DNA of 64,000 bases from Anaeroglomus sp964550565 (GTDB taxonomy: Bacteria > Planctomycetota > Phycisphaerae > Sedimentisphaerales > Anaerohalosphaeraceae), in NCBI GenBank assembly GCA_964550565.1, contig CAZKAI010000004.1, forward strand, positions 1 through 64,000. Direction: 5' to 3'. Made by a program: the position numbers and the translations under genes. This document shows positions 26,793-35,696 of the stretch, piece after piece. The notes below the pieces were generated by a model that was given only the letters and a program-made list of their open reading frames with translations, was not told the origin of the DNA and searched no databases. The stretch's first letter is position 1. Each line of letters begins with the position of its first letter.

Positions 26793-26812
26793 ATCGCCGG
26801 CCAGCCGGCGAT
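26793..26812. promoter_or_regulatory. Strong hairpin between gspF and first pseudopilin gene
   Basis: A perfect 8-bp GC-rich stem, ATCGCCGG/CCGGCGAT, with a CCAG loop. There is no T-run on either side, so it is unlikely to stop transcription fully. A stabilising or processing element that raises pseudopilin expression over gspF is a reasonable guess. Confidence 0.45.
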
Positions 26813-26826
26813 ATCCTTATTTTGCA

Positions 26827-28083
26827 TTACATCAGCACCTGAATCATCTTGACCATCGGCAGGAACATGGCCAGCACAATGGTGCCGACCATACCGCCCA
26901 GCATCAGAATCATCATTGGCTCCAGAAGGCTCATCATCGAACCGACCAGCACGTCCGCTTCTTCATCGAAGTTGTCGGCCACCTTCATGAGCATCTTGTC
27001 CAGGTCGCCCGTTTCTTCACCCACGTCCACCATGTTGACCACAATAGAGTCCACCGTCTTGCTCTGACGCAGGGGATTGGCAAACGTATCGCCCTGGCGA
27101 ATCGCCGCCTGCACCTTGCCGAGCATTTTGGAATAGACTTCGTTGTCGGCGGTTTCACGGGTAATATTGATCGCCTCCAGAATCGGAACACCGGCGCCAA
27201 TCAGCGTCGCCAGCGTGCGGCACCAGCGGGCCACCGAGGTTTTATACACAATCTTTTTCATGACAGGCAGGCGAAGTTTAAGCCAGTCCAGGCCAAATCG
27301 TCCTGCTTTGAACTGACGAATAAATTTAAACACGGAAAAAATAACAAACGGCATGACGGCCACAATCGCCGCATTCAAGCCCTTTCGACCCAGCAGCCAT
27401 TTACTGATATTCAGCAGGGCCTGGGTCAGCGCCGGCAGTCCCGCCTTGCCGTCGGACATGTCCGCAAGCACTTCCGAGAACGTCGGCACGATGAAAATCA
27501 TCAGGCCCAGCACGATAAACATCGCCGCCGTCATCACCACCGCCGGGTACACCATGGCACCCTTGATCTTGGATTTGAGCTTTTCGGCTTTTTCCATGAA
27601 ATCGGCAACACGGGCCAGAATGACGTCCAGCACACCACCGACCTCACCGGCCGCCACCATGTTCACAAACAGCCGGTTGAAACAGCGAGGATACTTGCCA
27701 AGCGCCTCCGACAGCGTCGAGCCGCCTTCAATATCATCAGCGACATAGCCGATAATCCGTCTGAACGGCCCTTTTTTCTGCTGTTCTTCGAGAATACGCA
27801 GAGACCTCAGAATCGCCAGGCCGGCATCCTGCAGAGTGGAAAGCTGCCGGGCAAACTGGGTCACAACCTTGATTTTGACTTTCTTGTTAGCGCCCTTGCG
27901 TTTCGGAGCGGCCGCGGAGGCTTTCACAGCGACTTTCTTGCCGGCTCCGTGGGCCTTGACCTTGGTTGGGAAAAGTCCCTTGTTGCGGATTTTACTGATC
28001 GCCTCTTTACTGCTGAGAGCCTCGATCTCCGCTTTCACCTCATTGCCTTTGGCGTCCAGCGCCACATATTCAAAAGTAGGCAT
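26827..28083 (-). CDS. gspF: Type II secretion/type IV pilus inner-membrane protein (GspF/PilC)
   Basis: A protein of 418 residues. The N-terminal ~60 residues (FEYVALDAKGNEVKAEIEA) are the standard GspF start. A Lys/Ala-rich linker follows at about 48-72, then two GspF repeats (about 75-200 and 280-405) with three transmembrane helices, the first near 175-205. It is the platform protein that couples the cytoplasmic ATPase to pseudopilus growth. The second of two adjacent ATGs (28083) has GGAGG 6 nt upstream. It lies 12 nt after the adjacent PilB-type ATPase, its probable motor. Confidence 0.95.
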   Translation of the reverse strand: MPTFEYVALDAKGNEVKAEIEALSSKEAISKIRNKGLFPTKVKAHGAGKKVAVKASAAAPKRKGANKKVKIKVVTQFARQLSTLQDAGLAILRSLRILEEQQKKGPFRRIIGYVADDIEGGSTLSEALGKYPRCFNRLFVNMVAAGEVGGVLDVILARVADFMEKAEKLKSKIKGAMVYPAVVMTAAMFIVLGLMIFIVPTFSEVLADMSDGKAGLPALTQALLNISKWLLGRKGLNAAIVAVMPFVIFSVFKFIRQFKAGRFGLDWLKLRLPVMKKIVYKTSVARWCRTLATLIGAGVPILEAINITRETADNEVYSKMLGKVQAAIRQGDTFANPLRQSKTVDSIVVNMVDVGEETGDLDKMLMKVADNFDEEADVLVGSMMSLLEPMMILMLGGMVGTIVLAMFLPMVKMIQVLM

Positions 28084-28095
28084 CATGCACCTCCA

Positions 28096-29844
28096 TTATT
28101 CTTCTGCCGCGATGGTTTCGCGGCCAACTTCATCAATCGTGGTAATACCATCATAAATCAGCGCCAGGCCGTTTTCACGCAGCGTCTTCATGCCCGCTCG
28201 GCGGGCGGCTTCACGCAGCACCGACGTCGAGGCGTGATTCATGATCAAATCGCGGATTTCATCATTGAATATCATGATTTCATAGATACCCGTACGACCC
28301 CGGTATCCGGTATTATTGCAGTTTTCACAACCCCGACCATAATACAGCTTTTTGCCCTTGACGTCTTCATGCGTCAGTTCCAGTTCCATCAACTGCTCTT
28401 CCGACGGGGTATATTCGGTCTTGCAATGATTGCATATCTTACGCACCAGGCGCTGAGCGACGATGCCTTCCATGGTTGCCGTAACCAGGAATGTCTCCAG
28501 TCCAAGGTCCAGAAGACGGGCAATCGTGCTGGGGGCGTCATTGGTGTGCAGCGTCGTAAACACAAGGTGACCGGTCAGAGAGGCCTGAATCGAGATTTCC
28601 GCGGTTTCAAGGTCGCGAACTTCACCGACCATACAGATATCCGGGTCCTGACGCAGAATGGAACGCAGGCATCGGGCAAAAGTCAGTCCGATTTCCGGAC
28701 GAATCTGAACCTGAATAAGACCGTCGATATCATATTCCACCGGGTTTTCCGTGGTAATGATTTTGGTATCAATGGTATTCAGTGCCTTCAGGCAGGAATA
28801 CAGCGTCGTTGTTTTACCGGAACCAGTCGGTCCCGTCACAATCACAATGCCGTTGGGTTTATTGATAAGCTGGTTGACCATCTCCAGTTCGCGCGGACGC
28901 AATCCCAGCATATCCAGCCGCAAATCTACCTGTGTTCGGTCCAGAACACGAAGCACGACGCTTTCACCAAACATCGTCGGCAAAACGCTGACACGCAGGT
29001 CAATCGGATTGCCGCCGACCACCAGCGGAATACGTCCGTCCTGCGGCAGACGACGTTCTGCGATATCCAGGTTGGCCATAACCTTAATACGGCTGGATAA
29101 GGCAACCGCAATGCTCTTGGGCGGTGGAACCATTTCATACAGAACACCGTCAATACGATACCGCATTTTGAACTCATCTTCGAACGGCTCAAAATGGATA
29201 TCCGACGCCTTGTCACGAATCGCCTGTAAAAGGACGTAATTGAGCAGCTTCTTGACCGGATTGGACTCCGCCAATTCCTTAATATCTTCGAGGTCGATAC
29301 TCTCGCCTCGTCCCTGGAATTGCTTGAGTGTCTGATCGCCTTCGATTTCACCGATTAAATCGCCAAGACCTTCTTTGTCTTCTTTATAATATTTATCCAG
29401 TGCGGCCGTCAGTGCGTCCGGATCCGTCACTTTGGATTCGACCGAAAAACCAAGCAGCGTACTTAAATCATCGGTCGCACGGAAATTGTCCGGGTTATCA
29501 ATAGCCACGGTAATACGATTACTGGATTTATCATGCTTGAGTGGAAATATGCGATAACTTCGAGCCATTTGTGCAGGAATCTGATCGATCACGGCTTGTG
29601 GTATTTCCTGGTTTTCCAGGTCCACATACTCCATTCCCCGTTGCCCGGCCAGTGCAATTCGCAGGTCTTTCGGCTTAACAAAACCCTTTTCAATAAAAAC
29701 TTCGCCGAGCTTGACCTGTCCTTTGCGTTCTTCCTGAACCTTAAGGCATTCGTGGACCTTCTCTCGAGTCAGCAATCCCATCTTGATCAGGATGCGACCG
29801 ATTGTTCTGCCTTTTAACTCATTAACTGGAGGTATTTTAGCCAT
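28096..29844 (-). CDS. pilB: PilB/GspE-type assembly ATPase (first copy)
   Basis: A protein of 582 residues: two-part N-terminal MshEN-like region (about 10-150), then the secretion ATPase core. Walker A is GPTGSGKTT at 338-346, Asp box TTENPVEYD at 364-372, Walker B MVGEVRD near 405-411 and His box GHLVFTTLHTND at 425-436. A zinc site uses Cys471/Cys474 and Cys506/Cys509. It is a hexameric cytoplasmic motor that drives pseudopilin assembly through GspF, encoded next. A separate promoter (29891-29919) starts its transcript, so it heads the gspF-pseudopilin operon. A second PilB-type gene lies upstream at 31327. Confidence 0.95.
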   Translation of the reverse strand: MAKIPPVNELKGRTIGRILIKMGLLTREKVHECLKVQEERKGQVKLGEVFIEKGFVKPKDLRIALAGQRGMEYVDLENQEIPQAVIDQIPAQMARSYRIFPLKHDKSSNRITVAIDNPDNFRATDDLSTLLGFSVESKVTDPDALTAALDKYYKEDKEGLGDLIGEIEGDQTLKQFQGRGESIDLEDIKELAESNPVKKLLNYVLLQAIRDKASDIHFEPFEDEFKMRYRIDGVLYEMVPPPKSIAVALSSRIKVMANLDIAERRLPQDGRIPLVVGGNPIDLRVSVLPTMFGESVVLRVLDRTQVDLRLDMLGLRPRELEMVNQLINKPNGIVIVTGPTGSGKTTTLYSCLKALNTIDTKIITTENPVEYDIDGLIQVQIRPEIGLTFARCLRSILRQDPDICMVGEVRDLETAEISIQASLTGHLVFTTLHTNDAPSTIARLLDLGLETFLVTATMEGIVAQRLVRKICNHCKTEYTPSEEQLMELELTHEDVKGKKLYYGRGCENCNNTGYRGRTGIYEIMIFNDEIRDLIMNHASTSVLREAARRAGMKTLRENGLALIYDGITTIDEVGRETIAAEE

Positions 29845-29890
29845 TTCATTAACTCCCGAGCCTTAGTCGTTTAAGGCCTCGTCCTTAGGT

Positions 29891-29919
29891 ATTATAAGCC
29901 CTTAAAATTCTTTCGGCAA
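29891..29919 (-). promoter_or_regulatory. Predicted promoter of the pilB-gspF-pseudopilin operon
   Basis: On the minus strand, TTGCCG, a 17-nt spacer and a perfect TATAAT. The transcript would start near 29884, about 40 nt ahead of the ATG, and the GGGAG ribosome-binding site lies in that leader. Confidence 0.65.
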
Positions 29920-30110
29920 ACAAATATATTCGATGACACTTGGCATATTTAATATTAAACATTAATTTCTGTTTAAATAAGGCATATTTTAAAAATAACA
30001 GCGTTTTTAATTTGAACTTCATTCGACTTTTATGGTCATTATTTTCATAATTTTAGATTAGACACATGGCATATTTTATACACCAAAAGACAGTTTATTT
30101 CTTTCCACAT

Positions 30111-30134
30111 AAAAAAAGGCCGATTGTATCGGCC
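30111..30134 (-). terminator. Intrinsic terminator of pilT
   Basis: GGCCGAT-ACA-ATCGGCC, a perfect 7-bp stem on the minus strand, followed by seven T. It lies 25 nt after the pilT stop codon. Confidence 0.9.
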
Positions 30135-30159
30135 CTGTAAGAACCAAAAGGAAAAAGTA

Positions 30160-31296
30160 TTATCCCTGTAAAACCGGACCATACTCTTCTTCAATTGATT
30201 TTTTGGCGTGTTGACCTAAAGATTGTCCTAATTTTTTCTCTGCTTTTTCGAGAGCCGCCGCCGGGTATCTTGCTTTGTCCAGCATTTCTTCAATACCAAT
30301 AAGTTCCTTATCGTACAATTCCCACAAATGATCATCCAGTAACTGCATGCCGATCTTTTTACCAATTTGGATGCTCGATTCGATACGATAGGTCTTATTT
30401 TCACGAATGAGGTTGGCAATAGCAGGCGTGACCACCATAAACTCATACGCCGCAACACGGCCTTTTCCTACCTTTTTCGGGCACAATGTCTGGCTGAGCA
30501 CTGCAATTAAATTCGTACTTAACTGGACGCGAATCTGTTCCTGCTGACTGACGGGAAAGGCATCCACGATACGGTTAATCGTACCCTGGCAGCCTGTGGT
30601 GTGCAGTGTTCCAAACACCAAGTGGCCGGTTTCAGCGGCTGTAATCGCAGCTTCGATGGTTTCAAGGTCACGCATTTCGCCGACCAGCACCACGTCCGGG
30701 TCCTGACGCAAAGACCGTCGCAACGCCTCGGCAAAACTGGGCGTATCCAGACCCACTTCACGCTGATTGATCACCGATTTCTTGTGATTGTGGTAGTATT
30801 CAATCGGCTCTTCGATGGTCACAATATGATGATCCATATTCTCGTTAATATAGTTAATCATACTGGCCAGTGTGGTCGTTTTTCCAGAGCCTGTAGGTCC
30901 AGTCACCAGGAACAAGCCTCTCGGACGGCGGCACAGCGCGGCACATATCTTCGGCAAGCCGATTTGTTCAAAACTCAACAGAGCCGAAGGAATCAAACGC
31001 AGCACCATCGAGATATAGCCCTTCTGACGGAAGACTGCCGTTCTAAACCGACCTGCATCGCCAAAGGCAAAACCAAAGTCAGTACTTCCCACTTCCTGGA
31101 GTTCCTGCTGGTTTTTTTCAGGGGTAATACTTTTCATCAATGCCACTGTATCATCCGGCTCCAGAACCTTGGTTTCCAGTGAACGCAGCCGTCCACTTAA
31201 ACGAAGGACCGGGGGGCGGCCTACGACAATATGAATGTCGGAACCACCCATTTTGATACAGGCTTCCAATAATCGGTCAATATGAAGCGACGCCAT
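30160..31296 (-). CDS. pilT: PilT-type retraction ATPase
   Basis: A protein of 378 residues. Walker A is GPTGSGKTT at 133-141, preceded by the PilT-type N-terminal PAS-like domain. The retraction-specific motif AIRNLIRE is present as AIANLIREN. PilT normally depolymerises pili, a feature of type IV pili and not of type II secretion, which makes this system pilus-like or at least reversible. It lies 30 nt downstream of the second pilB gene, probably in one transcript, and ends at a strong terminator. The C-terminal ~40 residues are charged and beyond the usual PilT end. Confidence 0.93.
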   Translation of the reverse strand: MASLHIDRLLEACIKMGGSDIHIVVGRPPVLRLSGRLRSLETKVLEPDDTVALMKSITPEKNQQELQEVGSTDFGFAFGDAGRFRTAVFRQKGYISMVLRLIPSALLSFEQIGLPKICAALCRRPRGLFLVTGPTGSGKTTTLASMINYINENMDHHIVTIEEPIEYYHNHKKSVINQREVGLDTPSFAEALRRSLRQDPDVVLVGEMRDLETIEAAITAAETGHLVFGTLHTTGCQGTINRIVDAFPVSQQEQIRVQLSTNLIAVLSQTLCPKKVGKGRVAAYEFMVVTPAIANLIRENKTYRIESSIQIGKKIGMQLLDDHLWELYDKELIGIEEMLDKARYPAAALEKAEKKLGQSLGQHAKKSIEEEYGPVLQG

Positions 31297-31326
31297 AGTA
31301 AATCCTATAATATCAATAAAACCATA

Positions 31327-33048
31327 TTATCCCGCCTGATCCACAACAAGACCTTCGGCCTGTGTAACACGGGATATTTCTTCGGGTGTTGTGATGCCTT
31401 TGAATACTTTCAATCGTCCATCTTCGAGCAGTGACCGCATACCGCTGGCCAGAGCCACTTTTCGCAGAGCACTGGTTGGAGCCCGCGTGAAAGCCAGCTC
31501 TCGAATCTGGTTATTCATTTCAAGCATTTCAAAAATAGCAATACGGCCTTTATAGCCAGTTCCGGAACATCGCTGACAACCGGCCCCCTTGTAAACGGGG
31601 TGTTTTCGCAAATCTTCCGGTGTAATACTCATCAATCGCAGAAAATGCGGGTCGGGATGCTGGTCCACGGTCTTGCATTCTTTGCAGATCACACGTACCA
31701 GACGCTGAGCCATGATAGCCTGAATGGAACTGGCCACAAGGAACGGCTTGACGCCCATGTCGATCAGACGGGTAATGGCGCCGGGGGCATCATTGGTGTG
31801 CAGGGTACTGAACACCAGGTGACCGGTCAGTGCAGCCTGGATGGCGATATCGGCTACAATACCGTCACGAATTTCACCGATGAGGATAATATTGGGAGCC
31901 TGACGCAGCATGGACCGCAGGATCTTCTCGAATGTCAGGCCAATATCCGTTCGGATCTGGCACTGATTGATTCCCTTGATGTTATATTCGACAGGGTCTT
32001 CCGCGGTAATAATTTTCTTGTCCGGCCGGTTCAGTTCCTGCAATGCAGAATACAGTGTTGTCGTTTTGCCGCTTCCGGTTGGGCCTGTCACAAGGAAAAT
32101 ACCGTTGGGTCGGCGAATAATTTTCGTGAACCGCTCGTAGTTATCTTCCTCGAAACCAATGGCCTGAATACCAATATTCACTGAATCGGGACGCAAGATA
32201 CGCAATACGGTACTTTCACCATGATACGCCGGCAGCGCCGAGACACGGAAGTCAATATCCTGGGCGTCAATATTGCGTTTGATACGGCCGTCCTGCGGCA
32301 GACGGCGTTCGCCGATATCCATGCCGGACATAATTTTGACACGAGCCAGCACGGGTGCCTGCATGTTTTTGGGAATATTGTCACGTTCCACGCAAACGCC
32401 GTCAATACGATATCGCACACGAACCCGGTCCACCATGGGTTCTATATGAATATCGCTGGCCCGCATACGAACGGCCTCATCGATAATCAAATTGACCAGG
32501 CGAATGACCGGGCCGTCGTCTTCCTCGCCGCTCATCTCAGCCCGGCGGATTTCAGCCTGGAGCGTCTTGCCCGCAGCAGCCAATTCGGCGGCGGTTGCAT
32601 CGATACTATTGCGAACCACATCCAGGCGGTTGTTGATATAATTATCAATCTTGGTAGGTGATGCCAGACAGCAGTTGAGTTCCGCATTCAGACGGAAACG
32701 AAGCAAATCCAGCAAATCCAAATCGAGAGGGTCTTTGATGATGACTTTGAGGGTGCCGTTGTCTTTGCTCAGAGGCAGGATGCGATGTTTTTTGATCAAT
32801 TCTTCCGGGATAAGCTGTTTTGCATTTTCGGGCACTTCGACCTTGTCCAAATCAACATAATCCATCCCGAACTGCTTGGCCAGGGCTTCAAAGACCTGGT
32901 CCTCGTTGGCCAATCCCATCTGGATAAGCATCTCACCCAGACGTTTATTGGATTCCTTGGCCTTTTTTATGGCCTTTATGAGATTCTCTTTATCTACAAG
33001 CCCCTTGGAATAGAGAATCTCGCCTAAATGTCTCCTCTTTTTTATCAT
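31327..33048 (-). CDS. pilB: PilB/GspE-type assembly ATPase (second copy)
   Basis: A protein of 573 residues with the same domain order as the first copy: two N-terminal MshEN-like motifs (ILYSKGLVDKENLIKAI, MLIQMGLANEDQ), an ATPase core with Walker A GPTGSGKTT at 322-330, Asp box TAEDPVEY, Walker B IGEIRD and His box GHLVFSTLHTND. A four-cysteine zinc site near the C terminus uses CKEC and CQRC. The two PilB copies are clearly divergent in sequence, so the pair is an old duplication or serves two fibre types. It starts from a near-consensus promoter and shares a transcript with pilT. Confidence 0.94.
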   Translation of the reverse strand: MIKKRRHLGEILYSKGLVDKENLIKAIKKAKESNKRLGEMLIQMGLANEDQVFEALAKQFGMDYVDLDKVEVPENAKQLIPEELIKKHRILPLSKDNGTLKVIIKDPLDLDLLDLLRFRLNAELNCCLASPTKIDNYINNRLDVVRNSIDATAAELAAAGKTLQAEIRRAEMSGEEDDGPVIRLVNLIIDEAVRMRASDIHIEPMVDRVRVRYRIDGVCVERDNIPKNMQAPVLARVKIMSGMDIGERRLPQDGRIKRNIDAQDIDFRVSALPAYHGESTVLRILRPDSVNIGIQAIGFEEDNYERFTKIIRRPNGIFLVTGPTGSGKTTTLYSALQELNRPDKKIITAEDPVEYNIKGINQCQIRTDIGLTFEKILRSMLRQAPNIILIGEIRDGIVADIAIQAALTGHLVFSTLHTNDAPGAITRLIDMGVKPFLVASSIQAIMAQRLVRVICKECKTVDQHPDPHFLRLMSITPEDLRKHPVYKGAGCQRCSGTGYKGRIAIFEMLEMNNQIRELAFTRAPTSALRKVALASGMRSLLEDGRLKVFKGITTPEEISRVTQAEGLVVDQAG

Positions 33049-33093
33049 TCGGTCCTTTCTATCCGCAATTTGCCCGAATTTATTAAAAAATAT

Positions 33094-33121
33094 ATTATAA
33101 CATAACTTCGGTTTACGTCAA
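33094..33121 (-). promoter_or_regulatory. Predicted promoter of the pilB2-pilT unit
   Basis: On the minus strand, TTGACG, a 16-nt spacer and a perfect TATAAT. The -35 element overlaps the stop codon of cinA. The leader of about 40 nt contains AAAGGA just ahead of the ATG at 33048. Confidence 0.65.
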
Positions 33122-34359
33122 ACCCCCAGTTTTAATCGCAGCATATTTAATGCCGTCAGGGCCGCCCGCTGGCGTATCATTTCCCGGGAAAGGGGTGCAA
33201 AGCGAAATTCTCGGACTTCTACATCTTGCCCTGCTGCTACTGCAATAAAAACTAATCCGACGGGTTTTTGGTCCGTTCCGCCCCCCGGGCCGGCAATCCC
33301 TGAAATACCGATTGCAGCATTCGCTGATGCCTTCGATTGAGCCCCTAAAGCCATGGCTTTTGCGGCAGGTTCACTGACCGCTCCGTAGGTTTCCAAAAGC
33401 TCTTTGGGTACCCCTAAATCCCGCATTTTTGATTCATTACTATAGGTAATCCAGCCTCCAAGATAGTAATCACTGCTGCCGGCTGCATCCGTCAATAATT
33501 TCCCTATCAGACCGCCGGTACAGGATTCGGCTGTCGCAAGGGTCATTTTCCGCTTTCTGAGCAGTTTTCCTACCACTTCGGGCAGTGTTTCATCCTCAGT
33601 ACTATAAACCAGAGGGCCTAAAATCGAAACAATTTCCTGTTTTTGCTGTTCAATCATGCTCTTGGCATGCTGAAAATCGTCTGCGGTTGCAACCACATGG
33701 AGGGTAATGTCACCGCCGGAAACTGTGCAATTTAACAGAGGATTCTGTCCGCGTTTCATCCGATTCCCTAATTGCTGGGCAATTGTTGACTCGCCTGCTC
33801 CATAACAATGAATACGCTCTGTCAGCACAACCGGTCCAGATTTTTGGGAAGCAAGAACAGGATATATATACTCCTGATACATACTTTTCATTTCAACAGG
33901 TACGCCAGGAACTGAAAACAAGTCCCTGCCATTGAAACTGGCATGCATTCCAGGGGCCGTGCCGATGGGGTTTGCGATGACTTTGGTCCCTTTGGGGATA
34001 TAGGCCTGCACAGCATTAATCGATGCCATAGCCACTTTACGGCCTTCAAAGAAGGCTTTCAATCCATCGTATAAATCCTGCTTGAATTCCAATTCAACAC
34101 CGAGAAATTTCGCCAGGGCCTGTCGCGTCAGATCATCGTCGGTCGGACCAAGCCCCCCTGTTACCAGGATGATATTGCCGACTTCGGAAGCCTGCCTGAA
34201 GCAGGAAACGATATGGTCTATATCATCTCCAACAACCCACACTTCTTCGGTGGGAATCCCCAGCTCAAGCAGTTGGGTGCTTAGCCAATGGGCGTTTGTA
34301 TCCAGCGTCCTGCCATTTAATAACTCATTACCAATGCTGACGATACATGCTTTTTTCAT
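33118..34359 (-). CDS. cinA: CinA family protein (NMN/nicotinamide-nucleotide amidase)
   Basis: A protein of 413 residues with both CinA domains: an N-terminal molybdopterin-binding-like domain (about 1-170; IGNELLNGRTLDTN, TGGLGPTDDDLT), which in the family acts as an ADP-ribose pyrophosphatase, and a C-terminal amidase domain (about 250-410; TAESCTGGLIGKLLTDAAGSS, GISGIAGPGGG) that deamidates NMN in pyridine-nucleotide salvage. The name comes from competence-induced genes, but full-length CinA is widespread and not proof of competence. Its ATG overlaps the stop of the upstream dehydrogenase (ATGA), so the pair is an operon. Its end overlaps the promoter of the pilB2-pilT unit. Confidence 0.93.
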   Translation of the reverse strand: MKKACIVSIGNELLNGRTLDTNAHWLSTQLLELGIPTEEVWVVGDDIDHIVSCFRQASEVGNIILVTGGLGPTDDDLTRQALAKFLGVELEFKQDLYDGLKAFFEGRKVAMASINAVQAYIPKGTKVIANPIGTAPGMHASFNGRDLFSVPGVPVEMKSMYQEYIYPVLASQKSGPVVLTERIHCYGAGESTIAQQLGNRMKRGQNPLLNCTVSGGDITLHVVATADDFQHAKSMIEQQKQEIVSILGPLVYSTEDETLPEVVGKLLRKRKMTLATAESCTGGLIGKLLTDAAGSSDYYLGGWITYSNESKMRDLGVPKELLETYGAVSEPAAKAMALGAQSKASANAAIGISGIAGPGGGTDQKPVGLVFIAVAAGQDVEVREFRFAPLSREMIRQRAALTALNMLRLKLGV

Positions 34360-35390
34360 AGCTTGATAATCGCCTTTACCACACCCTCTTTATATCCGGC
34401 AACCATATCAAAGGCATCCTGGGTATGCTCGAAATCAAATTCGTGCGTGACCATAAAGTTCAGCTTGACCTGCCCGGCGGCCTGCATGTCAATTGCTTTC
34501 TGTGTACAATGATTCTGCCGTCGGACGTTAACCATGGTAATCTCTTTGCGACGGATTTGATCCGGGCAAAAGCTGATCCGTTCTTCTCGTGGAATCCCCA
34601 CCATCATGAGCTTTCCACCTGGTTTGAGCAATTCGATGCCCTGATCCAGTGTGTCCTGCTGGCCGGCACATTCATAGACAATATCCATGCCGCCGGATTC
34701 GAGTTTGCATACAGATTGCACGATATTTTCCTGATGCGGATTTCCGACCCAGTCCGCTCCATTTTTCTGAGCTAATTTCACGCGTTCGGGGATGATTTCT
34801 GTCATAAATACTTTTTGTGCCCCCAGAGCCCTGGCTGCGGCCATACAGCTCAAGCCAATCGGACCCGCCCCAAGAATCGCAACTTTCGCACCTGAAGAGA
34901 CTTGCGACTGCTTTACCGCATATAATCCGATGGCAAAAGGTTCGGCAATCACGCCCTGATTGGCGGTCAGCTTGCCTTCAATATCAAAACAGCACTCCGC
35001 CGGCATGACCAGATATTCACTCAGGCACCCTGGAATTTGTCCCGGGCATCCCAAGAAGACCATTTTCCGACAGGTATGTTCACGACCGGCAAGACATTGA
35101 TCGCATCGATGGCAGGCGATGCCTGGCTCCACGGCAACTAATTGCCCCGGTTTAAGATTGCTGACAGATGGGCCAACCTCAACGACTCGGCCCGCGCATT
35201 CATGCCCAACTACAAAGGGATATTGGACAATCTGGCTTCCGATCCGGCCGGTTTCAAAATAGTGTATGTCGCTGCCGCAGACCCCGACGGCCTCAATTTT
35301 CAGCAGAACATCATCCGGACGGATCATCTGAGGTCGGGGGATTTCCCTCATTTCCATCTGGCGAATACCGGTCAGGACTTGCGCTTTCAT
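34356..35390 (-). CDS. Zinc-dependent alcohol dehydrogenase (sorbitol/threonine dehydrogenase type)
   Basis: A medium-chain dehydrogenase of 344 residues. Catalytic zinc ligands are Cys38, His63 and Glu64 (VGVCGSDIH, VGHE), with Glu in IAEPFA. Structural zinc is held by Cys93/96/99/107. The NAD motif GAGPIG lies at about 174-179, and an acidic residue ending the next strand (FMTEI) suggests NAD rather than NADP. Length and motifs fit the sorbitol/L-iditol or xylitol dehydrogenase branch, but the polyol is not readable. Translationally coupled to cinA downstream; they share no obvious pathway. Confidence 0.9.
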   Translation of the reverse strand: MKAQVLTGIRQMEMREIPRPQMIRPDDVLLKIEAVGVCGSDIHYFETGRIGSQIVQYPFVVGHECAGRVVEVGPSVSNLKPGQLVAVEPGIACHRCDQCLAGREHTCRKMVFLGCPGQIPGCLSEYLVMPAECCFDIEGKLTANQGVIAEPFAIGLYAVKQSQVSSGAKVAILGAGPIGLSCMAAARALGAQKVFMTEIIPERVKLAQKNGADWVGNPHQENIVQSVCKLESGGMDIVYECAGQQDTLDQGIELLKPGGKLMMVGIPREERISFCPDQIRRKEITMVNVRRQNHCTQKAIDMQAAGQVKLNFMVTHEFDFEHTQDAFDMVAGYKEGVVKAIIKL

Positions 35391-35415
35391 AGTTTCTTAC
35401 CCAAATGATTGTGAT

Positions 35416-35459
35416 AAAAAAATCCTTGTTTAAGCTATCCGCAGCCAAAACAAGGATTT
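35416..35459 (-). terminator. Intrinsic terminator of tRNA-Gly
   Basis: A perfect 12-bp stem (AAATCCTTGTTT with AAACAAGGATTT) around a 16-nt loop, followed by Ts on the minus strand. It starts 2 nt after the mature tRNA end. Confidence 0.85.
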
Positions 35460-35461
35460 AC

Positions 35462-35532
35462 AGCGGGCGATCGGAATCGAACCGACATGGCCAGCTTGGA
35501 AGGCTGGAGCTTTACCACTAAGCTACGCCCGC
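35462..35532 (-). tRNA. tRNA-Gly (anticodon TCC)
   Basis: A cloverleaf on the minus strand. Acceptor GCGGGCG/CGCCCGC, D arm with GGT in the loop, anticodon stem CCAGC/GCTGG around CTTCCAA (anticodon TCC), and T arm TCGG/CCGA with loop TTCGATT. The discriminator is T; CCA is not encoded. Confidence 0.96.
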
Positions 35533-35568
35533 AGTTTGAGTTTTTAAACAACCCTAACACAGGGCCAT

Positions 35569-35597
35569 ATCATGACTCAAAACAGCAGAATTGTCAA
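35569..35597 (-). promoter_or_regulatory. Predicted promoter of tRNA-Gly
   Basis: On the minus strand, perfect TTGACA, a 17-nt spacer and CATGAT (4 of 6), about 37 nt ahead of the tRNA 5' end. With the terminator directly after the tRNA this makes it a single-gene unit. Confidence 0.6.
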
Positions 35598-35632
35598 CCC
35601 AAAGCTGAATAAATTGCTGAAAAAAGTCTGTT

Positions 35633-35660
35633 TTTGCATAGATAACGCTGTATATATAAT
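35633..35660 (+). promoter_or_regulatory. Predicted promoter of the GH2 glycosidase
   Basis: TTTGCA, a 16-nt spacer and TATAAT, ending 36 nt ahead of the ATG at 35697. The -10 is perfect, the -35 weak. Confidence 0.45.
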
Positions 35661-35696
35661 GGATAAGAACACTAACAATTAGAAATGGAGGTCATT

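Larger units (their letters stand above)
29845..30159. other. 315-bp AT-rich gap between pilT and pilB
   Basis: No gene is seen here. The gap holds the pilT terminator at its right end (30111-30134) and the promoter of the pilB-gspF-pseudopilin operon at its left end (29891-29919). The 190 bp between them is AT-rich with no feature that I recognise. Confidence 0.8.

Noticed and set aside
17796..33048. Tad/Flp pilus or competence system
   Set aside because: No CpaF-type ATPase, TadB/C pair or Flp-type short pilin. The F protein, PilT and the pseudopilin order fit T2SS/T4P. cinA next door is not evidence for competence.
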